Part shown: positions 10,930-22,087 of the stretch, in pieces
Layout: each line of letters begins with the position of its first letter
Position numbering within the stretch: position 1 is the first letter of the stretch
Program-made: the position numbers and the translations under genes
Assembly (NCBI GenBank): GCA_029948255.1
Contig: JALIZF010001752.1
Coordinates: 592,001 to 656,000, forward strand
DNA: 64,000 nucleotides
Reading direction: 5' to 3'
Source: Telmatactis stephensoni
Taxonomy: Eukaryota > Cnidaria > Anthozoa > Actiniaria > Isophelliidae
The notes under the pieces: generated by a model
Told to the model about the DNA's origin: nothing
The model's database searches: none
Seen by the model: the letters and a program-made list of their open reading frames with translations, nothing else

Positions 10930-12985
10930 TTCTCCAACTGTCGTCGGCTTGTTTACTTCTGAGGGCCGTCACAGCTTCTACATTCGATGGATCTGGGCGG
11001 TGTCCGTCAGAAGATATAATTCTACCGAGACAGCTCACTTCTTTTCGAAACAGCCTACATTTCTTCGGCTTCAACTTTACTCCATGTTGTCGTAGTCTCT
11101 GTAAAACTTTTCTGACGTGTTCCACATGTTCTGAGAAAGTATGGCTGAACACGATGATGTCGTCGATGTATGGGATACAGATATCATCACGTAGATCATT
11201 GAGACAACTTTCCATAAATCTCTGAAACTCTCCTGGTGCATTCCGTAGACCCATAGGTATTCTGACCCATTCGTAGAGGCCCCATGGAGTGACAAATGCA
11301 GTTAAGTGTCTGGAATCTTCCTCAATGAACCCTTGATGATATGCTTTTCCCTGGTCAAGCATACTGAAGTAATGGTTACCTCCGAGGCTGTCTAAGATCT
11401 CGTTAACTCTAGGTAGTGGGTGGCGGTCTGGAAAGGTCTTATTATTGAGTGCACGAAAGTCTACACATAGACGTAAGTCGCCATCCTTTTTTCGCACGCA
11501 GACTACAGTAGAGGAGTACGATGAACGTGAAGGGCGAATCCACCCGCGGTTGAGTAAATCCTCGATATAATGTTTTACTTCAGCATACAGAGGACGTGGC
11601 ACAGACATGTATGATTTCTGAACAGGTTCTTTATCAGACAGTTCCAACTTCATTTGTAATTCAGGGATACAGCCGATATCTTCATCGTCCTTTGAAAACG
11701 ATTCAGCCTCTTCATACAACATTTTAACAACCAACTCCCTCTCACTCTCATTCAAGTGTTCTAGATCAATTTGAGCTAGCGAACCTTGTAACTTGCTAGA
11801 AGAGGAATCCAGTGTTAAGGTAGTATCAACAGACTTGTCATTAATGCTTGATGACGTCACCGCGCATGTACGTATGTCTTCCTTAAGTTGTACTTCCATT
11901 GGCGTGACCGACGTGACAAGTTGAAGCTGTCCGAGCACCGTCCGTCCCTTAAGTGTGATATCGTGCTTAGTGTCATTGTGAACGTCAATATCGACTCTAC
12001 TTGAATTTCCTGGTTGTAATGTCACTAACGTCTCACTGATCTCTAATCCTGAGGGCCAGGGTCTAGTTGGATCAGGTTCGAAATAAGCTGGCGTACGTTC
12101 GTCAACGTACGATGTGTTTGCGCGGCACGTGACTTTAATAGAACTAGACTTAGGAATAACCACAGTTTTCTTAATTGTTCTTAAATCACAAAGTTCCTGT
12201 TTGCGTGTAGACTGTAGAAAATTAACTAATTTAGGTACGTTCGGCGAGATATCTTTGTCAAAGCTGGCTGATAATGCGGACATTAAAGTATTTTCCATGT
12301 GTGCTGGAGATCTTTTAACGATTTCTTCTATTACATTATAACCGATGATCGGCATCTCTAGTGACAATGTTGACACAAGGAATGGTACTGATATGTTATG
12401 GGTATTATCATTACATAGTTCAAAGTTAATGTCCACCCAACCCACGTACGGTATTTCCGTTCCATTTGCCGCTTGGAGTTCTAGACTTTTATTCCCAAGA
12501 ATATCTGTTAGCGGTCGAACTGTTCGCGTTGGAAAATGTTCTACTAGGAAGTCTTTCGATAGCACAGAAACCTGCGCGCCAGTGTCCCATAAAGCTTCTG
12601 CTGCTACACCGTCTAATAAACATCCTATAGTACATTTCCGTCCCACGAGGTTACCCAGTGTCACGTGTTCATTTGGGGTTAAATGGCTTATGTACACCCC
12701 TTCCTGCGTTTGCTCACTTTGATTGACAGTTGACAGATACGTAATGGCATTACAGAGTTCCTTGTGGTTTTCTCTGTGTAATCTTTGGCATTGAACCGAA
12801 CAATAATAAGCCGACTTGCAATTTGCACAACGCTGCAAATTTCCGGTTTTATAACAATATTGACAACAATGGGACTTATTGATGGTTTGCGATGTTCCCA
12901 CTACCTCCTGTCCCTCGGTGATAGTGGCATGTCGTTTCCCGACACAGCTTTGCAGCCTCTTGCGAAATGATCTTTTGATCCACAT
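10895..12985 (-). pseudogene. pol: Pol 5' part: MYND finger, protease and most of RT
   Basis: A 696-codon frame entered by -1 frameshifting from gag; the ATG at 12985 is incidental. After the slip site it encodes a complete MYND-type zinc finger at residues 41-78, with ligands C41, C44, C53, C56, C62, C66, H74 and C78. A retroviral-type aspartic protease follows, with D134-T135-G136 ([12 protein letters not shown]). RT occupies about residues 430-680, with [20 protein letters not shown], the motif A aspartate in [10 protein letters not shown] and YIDD at 606-609. The frame runs into unrelated codons after the [15 protein letters not shown] segment, where homology continues in the other frame (8161-10929). 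MYND domains elsewhere bind proline-rich peptides in chromatin and signalling proteins, and their presence here is unusual. The pseudogene label refers only to the RT frame break; the protease and MYND regions look intact. Confidence 0.93.
12871..12940 (-). promoter_or_regulatory. -1 ribosomal frameshift site with predicted pseudoknot
   Basis: In the gag frame the minus strand reads G GGA AAC (12940 down to 12934), a canonical X XXY YYZ slippery heptamer. After a 6-base spacer, CCACTATC (12927-12920) can pair with GGTAGTGG (12905-12898) through 8 pairs, one of them U.G. The loop contains GGGAC (12914-12910), which can pair with GTCCC (12875-12871) to make an H-type pseudoknot. The pol frame lies in the -1 register relative to gag, so the shift direction is right. 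Slip efficiency and folding are inferred, not measured. Confidence 0.85.
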
Positions 12986-14340
12986 TTAAAACAATGTTCA
13001 CAGCGATTCGCGTTGCTCTCTTCGCATGCCTTACACATAAGCTTCTTACGCCTGACATTCATACCATTACGATTAGCACTGTTATGATTGGAAATTCCTG
13101 CGTTGCTACTAGCGACTTTCATTTTAAGGTCAGCCAATTCACTTTGAACTGCTTCTAGCGTTGCTTGGAGATTAAAAACCTTTTTAGGTTGTTTGTTCTC
13201 GGCGCTGGTATCACGTAGCGTACTTGGGTCACGGGGCGTGCTCGTTTGACATTCTAATACCGATGCTGATGCTAAACTTTGCTTTAAATTGCGGTCTCGA
13301 GAACCAAATTTAAGTTGCCTCTCACTTTCTTCAGATACAATTTTGTTCAAATGTTCCATGAGTTGTTCGTCAGTTATTTCAGATGTGTGGAGCATGGGTC
13401 TTAACTTATTTCTCACGACTTCATCTCGCAATCCGGTTTCCACGGCGTGTTTGAACAATGATCTAACTAGAGTAGGTTCATACTTAATGCCGGTTTCTTC
13501 TTGGGACGTAAAAATGACCCTTTCCCGTAGAGACATGGCGCGTAGAAGGAAATCCGATGGCGTTTCCTTTTGACCTTGGACCAAAGTAGTCAACTCTTGA
13601 TATAACTCAGAGCCAGACTTCTCCTGATAGTGAGCTCTTAAAATTTGCCGTAGCTTAGGTAGAGTTATCTCTGTTGTCATTTCAAGATAAGCTTTCAGCT
13701 TCGATCCTGAGCTAACTGCGCGAACAATGGCATCAATAATTTCGCGTTCGGTATAGCCTTTAAGAAGACCACTGTCTATTTGACGGATTAATCCGACAAA
13801 TGAGAGTTTGTCTTTCATTGATTCACCGCCAATCGTACCCACAATTTTGAACTCACGTCTCAGTAGTGAGCCTGCTACATTAAAACTACTAGTTTTACTC
13901 ACAGTTTCGACGTCATTCGGCGTTGCATTCACTTCGCTACTTTGCGTTTTGCTCGCTTGTACCTTCTTTTGAGCCGCCTCCAACAATTTATTCTGCTCTT
14001 CAACCATTTGCTTGAATTTCTGTTGGAGCTCCTCATACTCTTTCTTGGCAAGATCATAGTCCTTATCACTCACTAGTACTGCATTCTCCTGTTCGGTCTC
14101 AGCTTGTTCTTTTCCTGAACTATATGCTAAAGTTTCCTTAAGATACACTAGCTTGTCTTCATGGTCTTCCACAAGTTTATCAAACTCTTCGCGTACTTTC
14201 CTCGCTAACGCTCGGCGGCCTTTATCAACATAGGCAGATACATCAATCTTCAAATACTCTGCGAGATCCCTTAGCTTTTCGACGGAAAACTGACATATTT
14301 TCTCCTCGACTTCCAAATGTAGATTCTCCAGTACTTCCAT
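12901..14340 (-). CDS. gag: Gag polyprotein of the Ty3/gypsy element
   Basis: 479 codons, intact. The first 60 residues form a basic, helix-rich module ([20 protein letters not shown] then GRRALARK) that resembles a SAP-like fold; this is inference. A coiled coil follows at about residues 90-130 ([20 protein letters not shown]). The capsid-like helical region is about 150-350. The C-terminus is basic and ends in a classical CCHC zinc knuckle, C450-x2-C-x4-H-x4-C463 ([14 protein letters not shown]). Just before it are two further CxxC pairs (CKAC and CEHC) that could bind a second zinc. The start is the first ATG after the 5' LTR and leader and lies 136 bases inside the LTR boundary. Gag stops 33 bases after the slip heptamer, so most ribosomes should make Gag alone. 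Confidence 0.93.
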   Translation of the reverse strand: MEVLENLHLEVEEKICQFSVEKLRDLAEYLKIDVSAYVDKGRRALARKVREEFDKLVEDHEDKLVYLKETLAYSSGKEQAETEQENAVLVSDKDYDLAKKEYEELQQKFKQMVEEQNKLLEAAQKKVQASKTQSSEVNATPNDVETVSKTSSFNVAGSLLRREFKIVGTIGGESMKDKLSFVGLIRQIDSGLLKGYTEREIIDAIVRAVSSGSKLKAYLEMTTEITLPKLRQILRAHYQEKSGSELYQELTTLVQGQKETPSDFLLRAMSLRERVIFTSQEETGIKYEPTLVRSLFKHAVETGLRDEVVRNKLRPMLHTSEITDEQLMEHLNKIVSEESERQLKFGSRDRNLKQSLASASVLECQTSTPRDPSTLRDTSAENKQPKKVFNLQATLEAVQSELADLKMKVASSNAGISNHNSANRNGMNVRRKKLMCKACEESNANRCEHCFKCGSKDHFARGCKAVSGNDMPLSPRDRR

Positions 14341-14455
14341 GATATATCGGTGACTCCGCTCTTGCTAACGTTAAAGTTTCGCGATCAATCCCTAACCATG
14401 TGGTCCTCGTCGGGTCCTCGTGTCGCTCTTAGTTTTAAATACACCTCAATTTCTG

Positions 14456-14473
14456 GTCCTGGCGTGGTCGCCA
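14456..14473 (-). other. Primer-binding site of the Ty3/gypsy element
   Basis: Three bases inside the 5' LTR the minus strand reads TGGCGACCACGCCAGGA. TGG complements the tRNA CCA tail. The next eight bases complement an acceptor strand reading CGTGGTCG, the sequence I associate with an animal tRNA-Arg (inference from memory). The remaining bases would need checking against the host tRNA set. Confidence 0.7.
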
Positions 14474-14476
14474 AAA

Positions 14477-14677
14477 TGTTACCGGGTCCAGATCGTACAG
14501 ATATTCGTCATCCAGTTGTGTGTTTAAACCTTGTCTTTATTACTCGTACTCGTTTACAACTTTCGATCTACTCAGTATTCTCGTTAGTTACAACTCTGTC
14601 TCAAATTCGCTTGTTGACCTTTGTTATCCCTACTTATTGTCACGTGAGTGTTAGGGTTCCGATTACACCATATGACA
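14477..14677 (-). repeat. 5' LTR of the Ty3/gypsy element
   Basis: 201 bp, the partner of 7643-7843 with two differences. It lies upstream of gag in the sense direction and so should hold the element's promoter. No TATA box stands out. Confidence 0.97.
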
Positions 14678-14960
14678 CATGCGCGCAAACTGGTAACCAA
14701 TTGTATTCCAGGTAATTTTTTTTGGAACCGTGCCTGCATGACAAAAGCTCCAAACTGGCCATGTAGGCCATGAAGTTGCCGGTGTGTGTGGTCTGTCCTA
14801 TAACACTACAGGGCCCACAGTAATTGGCGAAAGCTGTTGTGGTGACCCTGCCTTCACTGGAAGGAATAAGCTTGTAAATAACAAAAATAACAAAAAAACT
14901 TGTTAGCATCGAAGTGCAAATACTTAGGTGGGATTTCTGATTGTGTTGAAGTTTTTTCAA
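14678..14960 (-). pseudogene. 5' part of an open frame split by the Ty3 insertion
   Basis: Minus-strand frame starting at 14960. Its N-terminal region contains a strong hydrophobic segment (SMLTSFFVIFVIYKLIPSS), which could be a signal peptide or anchor. A Cys-containing part follows, including NYCGPCSVIG and LLSCRHGS. The frame runs to the insertion point at 14678 and rejoins, in register, the sequence at 7638-7520. The pre-insertion site would therefore carry an uninterrupted 133-codon frame. I recognise no family. Either this is a small secreted-protein gene disrupted by the element, or a chance frame. Confidence 0.35.
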
Positions 14961-15006
14961 ATAACAATAGCTAGACTAACATCTTCCTAAAAGACATTCA
15001 ACAAAT

Positions 15007-15253
15007 TAATAATAATAATAACAATAATAATGTGGAGTTCTTAAATAGCGCATCATACGAAAAGTCTCGATGCTCTTTACATTAGGCCAGGTAGATTACA
15101 GAGTTTCTTGGAGATTAAAAAAAAAGTTTATGCGTTCCTGGTAAACAGGAATGTTCTCAGTTGAGATTTAAAGGAAGCCAGAGAGTTAGCATGTTTCACA
15201 GTGTCCGGTAGATTGTTCCAAAGTGAAGGTGCAGCCAGTGAAAAGGATCTATA
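15007..15253 (-). pseudogene. 3' end of a second LINE (RT C-terminus plus tail)
   Basis: On the minus strand 15253-15131 reads YRSFSLAAPSLWNNLPDTVK and then a SLASFKSQLRTFLF segment, with a stop at 15128-15130. This W-N-x-LP...FK..L..FLF block is the conserved C-terminal signature of many APE-type LINE ORF2 proteins. The following 3' UTR ends in a (TTA)n-like tail at about 15007-15030. It is heavily 5'-truncated, as is normal for LINE copies. Confidence 0.8.
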
Positions 15254-15259
15254 CGCAGT

Positions 15260-18200
15260 TTATATTCTAAAACCAGTACATTTTCAGTGTAAAAACTGTA
15301 AATTTTGTGAAGCCGCTAGCCTTGTAAAAATGTCAGTATTGAAAATGTCTTAATTGTCTTATTTAAACGAGAAAAAAATTGTTTCTTCCGAAGTTTACTT
15401 ACTACTCCGAGCAAAACCCGTATCAAAACCTTCGAGCATTAAAACATTAATTCGAGCACCATGTAAGCATTGCAGAAGTATCGAAAAACCGCTAAGACTG
15501 GTATAGATTATTAAATATTCTTAGCGGATCGTAAACATTATTCCGGGATGTAGTCTAACAATACACTTTAATCCTCCCATTGATAAAACACACCAAACTT
15601 GCAAATTATTCGCGTTTTTATCAATTATCAAAAAGCCTTTTTGGAGTTTTGTAGAGTCCCCTAGGTAACCAGTTAGACTCAGTTCTTACAAGTGAACAAT
15701 TTCTATGTAATTTTAGAAGCCAGAAACTTTTACTTTTCTTTGTAAATAGAATGCCTAAACTTGGTTTGTTTTCCGGGCTAGGGAGTCTCAAGTGACAGGA
15801 AATTGAGCGGCTTAAAGTTGGTGAATTTACATAATGTATTTTTCACGGACAATGAATAGAATATACATCACCAGTTACCAGCAGGTAAATAGTATGCTCG
15901 CTCCAATATTTACTTATTCTTTCATATAAGAACACTTACAACGACATTCGGAGGCTGGGATCTGTAAAGACACCAAGGAAGTTTAATAAGGTAAGAAGCT
16001 TATTTCGGTTACTACTAAGGGATTCATCAAGTGCGTCCATACACCGGCCATGACCAACAGCGCGTTGCAGGAAAGCAAAATAGGTGAACTTGTTTTTTAA
16101 GATTATTTTCACTTTTGCTTGACTAATGAGACAAAAATGTTTGAAAAACGAGAATAGATGAAGATGAAAGATCAATTGTACTTAAATTAGGTGCCATAAT
16201 ATCGTTGATTGGAGTACTTATAACTGAGCTATCACCACTTTTAAGAGTCTCACTTGAAATAATCTTTTTCAAGCTGATTATAAAAGTAACTTCTTCAGTT
16301 CTGTTCGAAAACTAAATTTTACAAGCCTTCAAAATGCTTAAGGTGTAGTTCTAATACTGGTCTAAGAAGATGTTTACATAACGGAACTTTATGAATTTAT
16401 TCTAGTAAATCTCAGAACAAAAGGACTCCACATAGAACACAATGCTTTGTTATCCAAAGTAGCTTTGAACCATTTACTTGTCATGTAGCGCTATTCGAGC
16501 TATAAAATAAACAGATATACATACACTCGAACCTATCCTCAGTGGCCAACTAATTGAGGATGAATTAAGTAGCGGTTCTGGAGAGGTTGGCTTTGTATAG
16601 AGCTTTTAATATCGAGAATAGGTGTGAAAAATGTTGACTGTCGTAGTTGTTGGCCGTTTGTGGAGGTTTCAGACTTTGTAACAGAAGTCAAGATAACCAT
16701 TATAGAGAAATTTTAAGGAACTTGATAAACTAACGTTAAGTTTTTTTCCATCTAGCTATAGTTCTGGGCTTATATACTTGACATACTTGTATATATATAG
16801 TTTTCGACACATTTTTCTCGACAATCTAGATGTAATCAGTATACATCGCATCATCTCCAGCTCGATGCAATGTTGACTTGAATGCGCTGTATGGTTTTCA
16901 GCTCGCCGGGATTTTCTGCAAGCATTGATCTTTGAACGATAGAGTGAGGGGATATCAGTCGGCCGCTGTAGCACACAAACTAATGGAAAGTAGTTGGTAT
17001 CGGGGTATCGTACACCAGATCTAGTATAATGGATGAGAGACTAGGTGAATCTTTATACATCGACACAGACCAAACTAGTTTACTCGCTAGCTTCCGTTTG
17101 TATTCTAGATTTAGAATAGATATGTGTATAATACGTACATATATTTATATAGAATAAATGAAATATCTAGAGGCCATAGAGATAGCAGTATAAAGTGGTT
17201 ATTTTGAATCAAAACAAAACGTTCGAAATTTCTAGAGCAATTGAATGTATTAGATTTCTTCTGACGCGGCTTCTTTTTTCTTCTTCTTCTTCTTTTTTTA
17301 CTGGTCATTTAGGACTGAAATTGCTTATGTTAAAACATCACCCTATTAACATCTATGTCTGGTATTTATGTAAAAAGAATAGCAAATACGAAATTAATGA
17401 GTTTTTCCGATTATAATATTTCATGTTAACATAAGAGTGGAAAAAAATCAGGAACACGAAATACATCCACTGAAAACGGAGAAACTGTATACTGCTGGAA
17501 TAAGATTGATTTTTAAAAGGCTATTTTGATGGTATAACTGTTTTGGTTCAACTCGCTGGGGAATTAAAACGAAAGTTAACTAGTATGTAGTCGGGGCCCA
17601 TAAGTCCAGTGTAGGAAGTAGTCCTTAATTAGTTAAGATCGTGGAGTTCCATCCGAAACTGTCTTTGACAGGGGAGATTCTTTTCTATAAAATTAAAGTT
17701 ATACAAGAGGGGCGCTTTAATTTTTGGAAAGGCATAAAAAGGAGTAACTTTCTCTCTCTCTTTTCGAATTGCACAGGTTTTATATAGAGACGACTGTTTT
17801 ATTATCACTTTTGAAAGAAAGAAAATAACTTTTTTGGTAAAAAAATCCATATCTAAACATATTAGGTCCCGAATATTCAATTTGAATTCCTTGCAAATTC
17901 GGCCCAGACGATTGACGCTGTTTTCTTCCACCACGACTTGTAAAAAAAGGTTGAAATGATAGGTTGACAAGTTTACGTCGATGCAATGACCATCTCGCAC
18001 AGTTGGAAATTGTAATTTCTAGCAAATATTCTAGCAATAAATTTCTAACAAACTCTAGACCGCTATTAGAATTGTCTGAGTTCTGCTTGCAGCTGTTAGA
18101 ATTAGTCATACAATTACAAGTGATGGTGTATGACTTTGTCGTCTTTTGTGTAAATAGTTATTAATAATCTTTTAAAGTTTTATCTGGCGGTTTCTTTTCT

Positions 18201-19690
18201 TCTTCTTCTTCTTCTTCTTCTTCTTCTTCTTCTTCTTCTTCTTCTTCTTCTTCTTCTTCTTCTTCTTCTTTTCATTGCCCCATGGCCAGGAAATCATCTT
18301 ACAAGATCGATGTAGTTGTTGTAGAGAGAGACGGCCGATGCACACAAGTTTCAATATAGAGGAAATGTACGTAATGTAGGGCTTGGTCCGATGGCAGGAC
18401 GAAAGACCGTCTTGGAAAGATACAATCAAAGACATATTTGTTTGGTACACAGGAACTCTACACATTGGTTCCTAAAGTGTACGCTATAAGTATTTACTCT
18501 CCCCCCTCCCCAAGTCATTAATGTACCCCTGTACCAATACGAGACCTTTGAGCACTGAATAACCAACATTGAATAGGTTGGCTAAGGGTTGGCTAAGGGA
18601 AAGGGCGGGAAATTCCTATTAGGCACTTCTTATGCCCGTTATTTAGACAAGTGACGTATTGAGTAAAATAAGTCATTTGTTCCATATATTCGTTGTCTAC
18701 CATTGCTGGTGACCGCTGTAGGTAGCCGTTAGCGGAGGTTTTGCCGTCAACTGTATTAGTTGTCATTGGCCCCTTCTCTCATTGTTGCTCTTATGAATGC
18801 TTTACTTGAATCAATTAGTGATGATTTTTATTACTTTTCCTTTTATTCTTTCCCAAAGCAAACAATTGACAGTTCAAACTTCCATTTCATATACAGGTGG
18901 TACACTCAGCAAGCCAACCTGACAATCCTTTTCTCTACGGGTGTGAAACTCCACAAATACTATCCGCTTTATTTTAAAATGTTTGTTTCTTGCAGATTAG
19001 TCTTCGCGACGCCTACCTGATGGTCTAAAAGATCCTTTTATTTATACAAATCTTCCTAAGCCAGAAAAGGGTATTAATCAAGTAAACGACAAACAAGAAG
19101 ACGCGTATTCGAATATTTTTGAAGATCGAGGGCACCAACTGGAATTCTTAATCAAAATCCTTATTCAAAGAACTAAAACGTTAATTGCACAGACGTATGT
19201 GGACTTACTCTTTATTGGGTTAGCTGGTCTGATGACAAAGACATTATTAAAAGAATTGTACGATGGTTATAGAAGTTTGTGGAGTATGTCAGCTTACAGA
19301 GCTCCGCTGCCGACCATTCGATAAAGGACTGCTTAAATCTCAAAGAATTGAGATATATTTGGAAGGGTTCTCGACGCAGAAGACGAAAGACGTAAAAGTA
19401 CACACTAAAACCACATAGAAGTATAACTATTGGGGCTACGTAAAAGCACTAGCTATTCCGGCCAGACACATAAGGTAATAAATAAACGAGGGATAAAAAA
19501 TTATTCAACATTTACTGAAAAGTTGCAAGTTTGACTGTTCAGTGGTAAGGTATTACAGCCGCGATATTACAAATATCTATTATATCGATTCGTTTGTTAA
19601 ATCAAAAAGCAAAACGAAAAGACACGGCAAAATTAAAGATTTACTAACCAAAACTTTATATATAGATGCTAGATCAATGACTAAAATTGG
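15260..19690. other. Gene-free stretch upstream of the first GPCR
   Basis: Only short, featureless open frames occur on either strand, with AT-rich composition. The one clear repeat is the (TTC)n tract at 18197-18271, listed separately. A pyrimidine-rich tract lies near 17270-17300. The GPCR promoter must lie toward the right end, but no TATA box in a convincing position was found. Confidence 0.45.
18197..18271. repeat. (TTC)n microsatellite
   Basis: About 25 uninterrupted TTC units. This GAA/TTC class can form triplex structures. The Lys-rich open frame on the other strand is a by-product. Confidence 0.97.
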
Positions 19691-19841
19691 CAGATGTCAT
19701 TAAGGTGTCGTTTGGAGACTCGCAAGATCCTCGACATTCAACACAAATCGACATTCGACAAAAATTTACATTTGACAAAAATTGCCGCAAGCAAAGCCCT
19801 ATTTTACTTGTTCAAGGGAGAAGTTGGTTCGGCAATTTATA

Positions 19842-21008
19842 ATGGAAAACACAACAAAAGTGCCCAACATCACAACCATTGCCAGTCCCTTTAATGGTAA
19901 CAACACTCTTCTTGTAATACAACTCATTTGTTACTGCGCTATTATAATTGTGGGAACATTTGGCAATATTCTAATATTCATCTCACTCCTATGTAAGAAG
20001 AAACGAAAGATTAGTGACTACTTCATCGTCAACCTTACAATTACAGATCTTTTATGTTGTGTAATAAGCATCCCATTTGATATTATGGAGCTGTGTTTGG
20101 GGTACTGGCCTTTGGGATTGTTCATGTGCAAAATTGTATACCCAATGCAGACAATCTTGACAGCGGTCTCCGTAGTGACATTACTATTCATGTCTCTTGA
20201 AAGACACCGTGCTATTATGTACCCGTTGAAACCCAAAATACCAGGAAAATATGTCTTACTGACAATAATTCTACTCTGGATTGCAATAGTTGCACTGGTT
20301 ACGCCATATATGGTAATGTTAAAGTTAGATGGTTCTCACTGTGTCGAAAACTGGCCCGGAGATTCACACGTCAAAGCATTTACTGTTTGCGTATTTGTAC
20401 TACTTTACGTAGCGCCGCTCAGTATCATCCTTGCGGCATACGTACGGGTTGCCATACGATTACAAGGCGGAAATCATACTATTGAAAGTGCATTTGGAGA
20501 ATCGCTTATAGGACGTCAAATGAACACCGCGCGCACCAAACGGAATATGCGAGTTTTGAAAATCTTCGTTGGTGCGGTCATTGCGTTTGCGGTGTGCTTC
20601 CTTCCGTACAATATAATGTGGTTATGGCACGACTTTGGTGACGCCAAGAGTTTTAAGCATTTCTATGACCTTCTGACGTTTGCAAATATGTTGGTATACA
20701 GCAATAGTGCCATAAACCCTTTTATATTCGGTGCGCTGAGCCAAAAATTTCGTAACTGCATCTGTAGAAAATCTCTGAGGAATACAACTACAAATAAAGT
20801 AAGCAAGTACTGTAATAATGGAAATAAAACGTCAAAGAATACCTTTATAAAGAACACGTTTCGCTTCAAGCCTAGTAACTCAGGTCAAATAGGAAGGAAT
20901 AATTTAGAAAGAAGAAATGCGGATTGTCAAAGCATAAACAATGGACTCAAAGAAAATAGAACTCCCACAGACTCTACTGTAAATATTGTCATGGTAACGT
21001 CAGTGTGA
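19842..21008 (+). CDS. Class A GPCR, neuropeptide-receptor-like, intronless (copy 1)
   Basis: 388 residues from ATG 19842; an in-frame ATG at 19782 would add 20 residues without a membrane or signal segment, so the inner start is preferred. It is a seven-helix rhodopsin-family receptor of the plasma membrane. Signatures are N-glycosylation sites near the N-terminus (NTT, NIT), N42 in TM1 (GN), D69 in TM2 (LTITD), Cys96 and Cys167 for the TM3-ECL2 disulfide, and ERH at 120-122 in place of DRY. TM6 reads CFLP (P255) without the usual Trp, and TM7 has NPFIF at 292-296 (Tyr replaced by Phe). The cytoplasmic tail is Ser/Asn/Lys-rich. The sequence style resembles invertebrate peptide receptors (galanin, orexin or NPFF-like), but the ligand cannot be assigned. 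No introns interrupt it. A variant poly(A) signal ATTAAA lies at 21049-21054. It is a paralogue of the gene at 48709. Confidence 0.95.
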   Translation: MENTTKVPNITTIASPFNGNNTLLVIQLICYCAIIIVGTFGNILIFISLLCKKKRKISDYFIVNLTITDLLCCVISIPFDIMELCLGYWPLGLFMCKIVYPMQTILTAVSVVTLLFMSLERHRAIMYPLKPKIPGKYVLLTIILLWIAIVALVTPYMVMLKLDGSHCVENWPGDSHVKAFTVCVFVLLYVAPLSIILAAYVRVAIRLQGGNHTIESAFGESLIGRQMNTARTKRNMRVLKIFVGAVIAFAVCFLPYNIMWLWHDFGDAKSFKHFYDLLTFANMLVYSNSAINPFIFGALSQKFRNCICRKSLRNTTTNKVSKYCNNGNKTSKNTFIKNTFRFKPSNSGQIGRNNLERRNADCQSINNGLKENRTPTDSTVNIVMVTSV

Positions 21009-21180
21009 TATGTCATATAATTCAGAATGCAAATATTAATCAATAATTATTAAAAGAGAATTGACATTTCAAAACATACAATTTTTATTTACATAACATT
21101 TGCAAATTAATTGAGGAGAAGTGTGCTAAATTGTCTTGAATTCATTCGCCATTCAAGGTCCGAGGAGTCGAAGTTGTTTT

Positions 21181-21364
21181 GTTGTGTTGTGTTGTGTTGT
21201 GCTGTGCTGTGCTGTGTTGTGTTGTGTTGTGTTGTGTTGTGTTGTGTTGTGTTGTGTTGTGTTGTGTTGTGTTGTGTTGTGTTGTGTTGTGTTGTGTTGT
21301 GTTGTGTTGTGTTGTGTTGTGTTGTGTTGTGTTGTGTTGTGTTGTGTTGTGTTGTGTTGTGTTG
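21181..21364. repeat. (GTGTT)n pentanucleotide array
   Basis: About 37 units of TTGTG/GTGTT with three GTGCT variants near the left end (21200-21214). It begins about 170 bases after the GPCR stop. The Cys/Val-Leu-rich and His/Asn/Thr-rich frames across it are artefacts. Confidence 0.97.
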
Positions 21365-22087
21365 TCAATCAGGCCGAGAGGACTAATTGTTTTAGTATAA
21401 AGCTACTAATCGGTCAAACATAGGGATGTAAATTCTTGATAAAATCCTGAGAAATTACTACAAAATGCAGTTGAGCGTTTTGATCCGCTATATTATTATC
21501 GCTACTAGTGGCCATGGGCTATCACAAATTAGACCTCTAGTAGAGTAGCCAATCAGAATCAGAATGCAGGATGTGTGATAGACCGTTAGTAGGTTTATAC
21601 TAATGATCTTTATAGCCAGTTGGTGATCGTATTAACAGGGATCCACTATACTAACTTATTTGCCATCATCGCCGACTTTCATATCACGAAGGCCTGGGTA
21701 CAAGTTCCTGAATTGTGGTAATCAACACAAGACCAACATAGCCAGACAGAACACGTCGAGCTACACAAAATCCTGAAGTTTTGGGTTAATCGAGTCAAAA
21801 TTGAATGACTTACAGTCATTCAAATATCATGAATTTACAAAGAAATGTATGGAGCAGTGGACAATTGTCCGGCAAACTAACACCGTGGACAAACGACTGC
21901 GCATGTGCAGCATTTAGGTAAAAGAACAATGAATTTGTATGGGGAAAATTTCAAAGTGAATTTATAAGAAACTCCGTTAATATTTAGTCTCTATATTTGC
22001 TGTGGAAGAAGAATATGTTCCGTTTAAATTATTCCTCGTTTACACATGCAGAATTTTTTCTTTTTCTTTTTACATCTTGAGATATTA

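Larger units (their letters stand above)
7643..14677 (-). mobile_element. Ty3/gypsy LTR retrotransposon, near-complete, minus strand
   Basis: The element is 7,035 bp, bounded by two 201-bp LTRs and a 4-bp CATG target duplication (7639-7642 and 14678-14681). In the sense direction (high to low coordinates) the order is 5' LTR, tRNA primer-binding site, gag, overlapping pol (protease, RT, RNase H, integrase), polypurine tract and 3' LTR. The RT-RNaseH-integrase order and the GPY/F-type integrase C-terminus place it in Ty3/gypsy (Metaviridae-like). No envelope frame is present. Two LTR differences in 201 positions indicate recent insertion. A frame break inside RT means this copy probably cannot make full Pol. 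Distinctive features are a MYND finger before protease and a clear -1 frameshift signal. Confidence 0.96.

Noticed and set aside
21111..21423. Cys/Val/Leu-rich and His/Asn/Thr-rich frames
   Set aside because: Artefacts of the GTGTT array.
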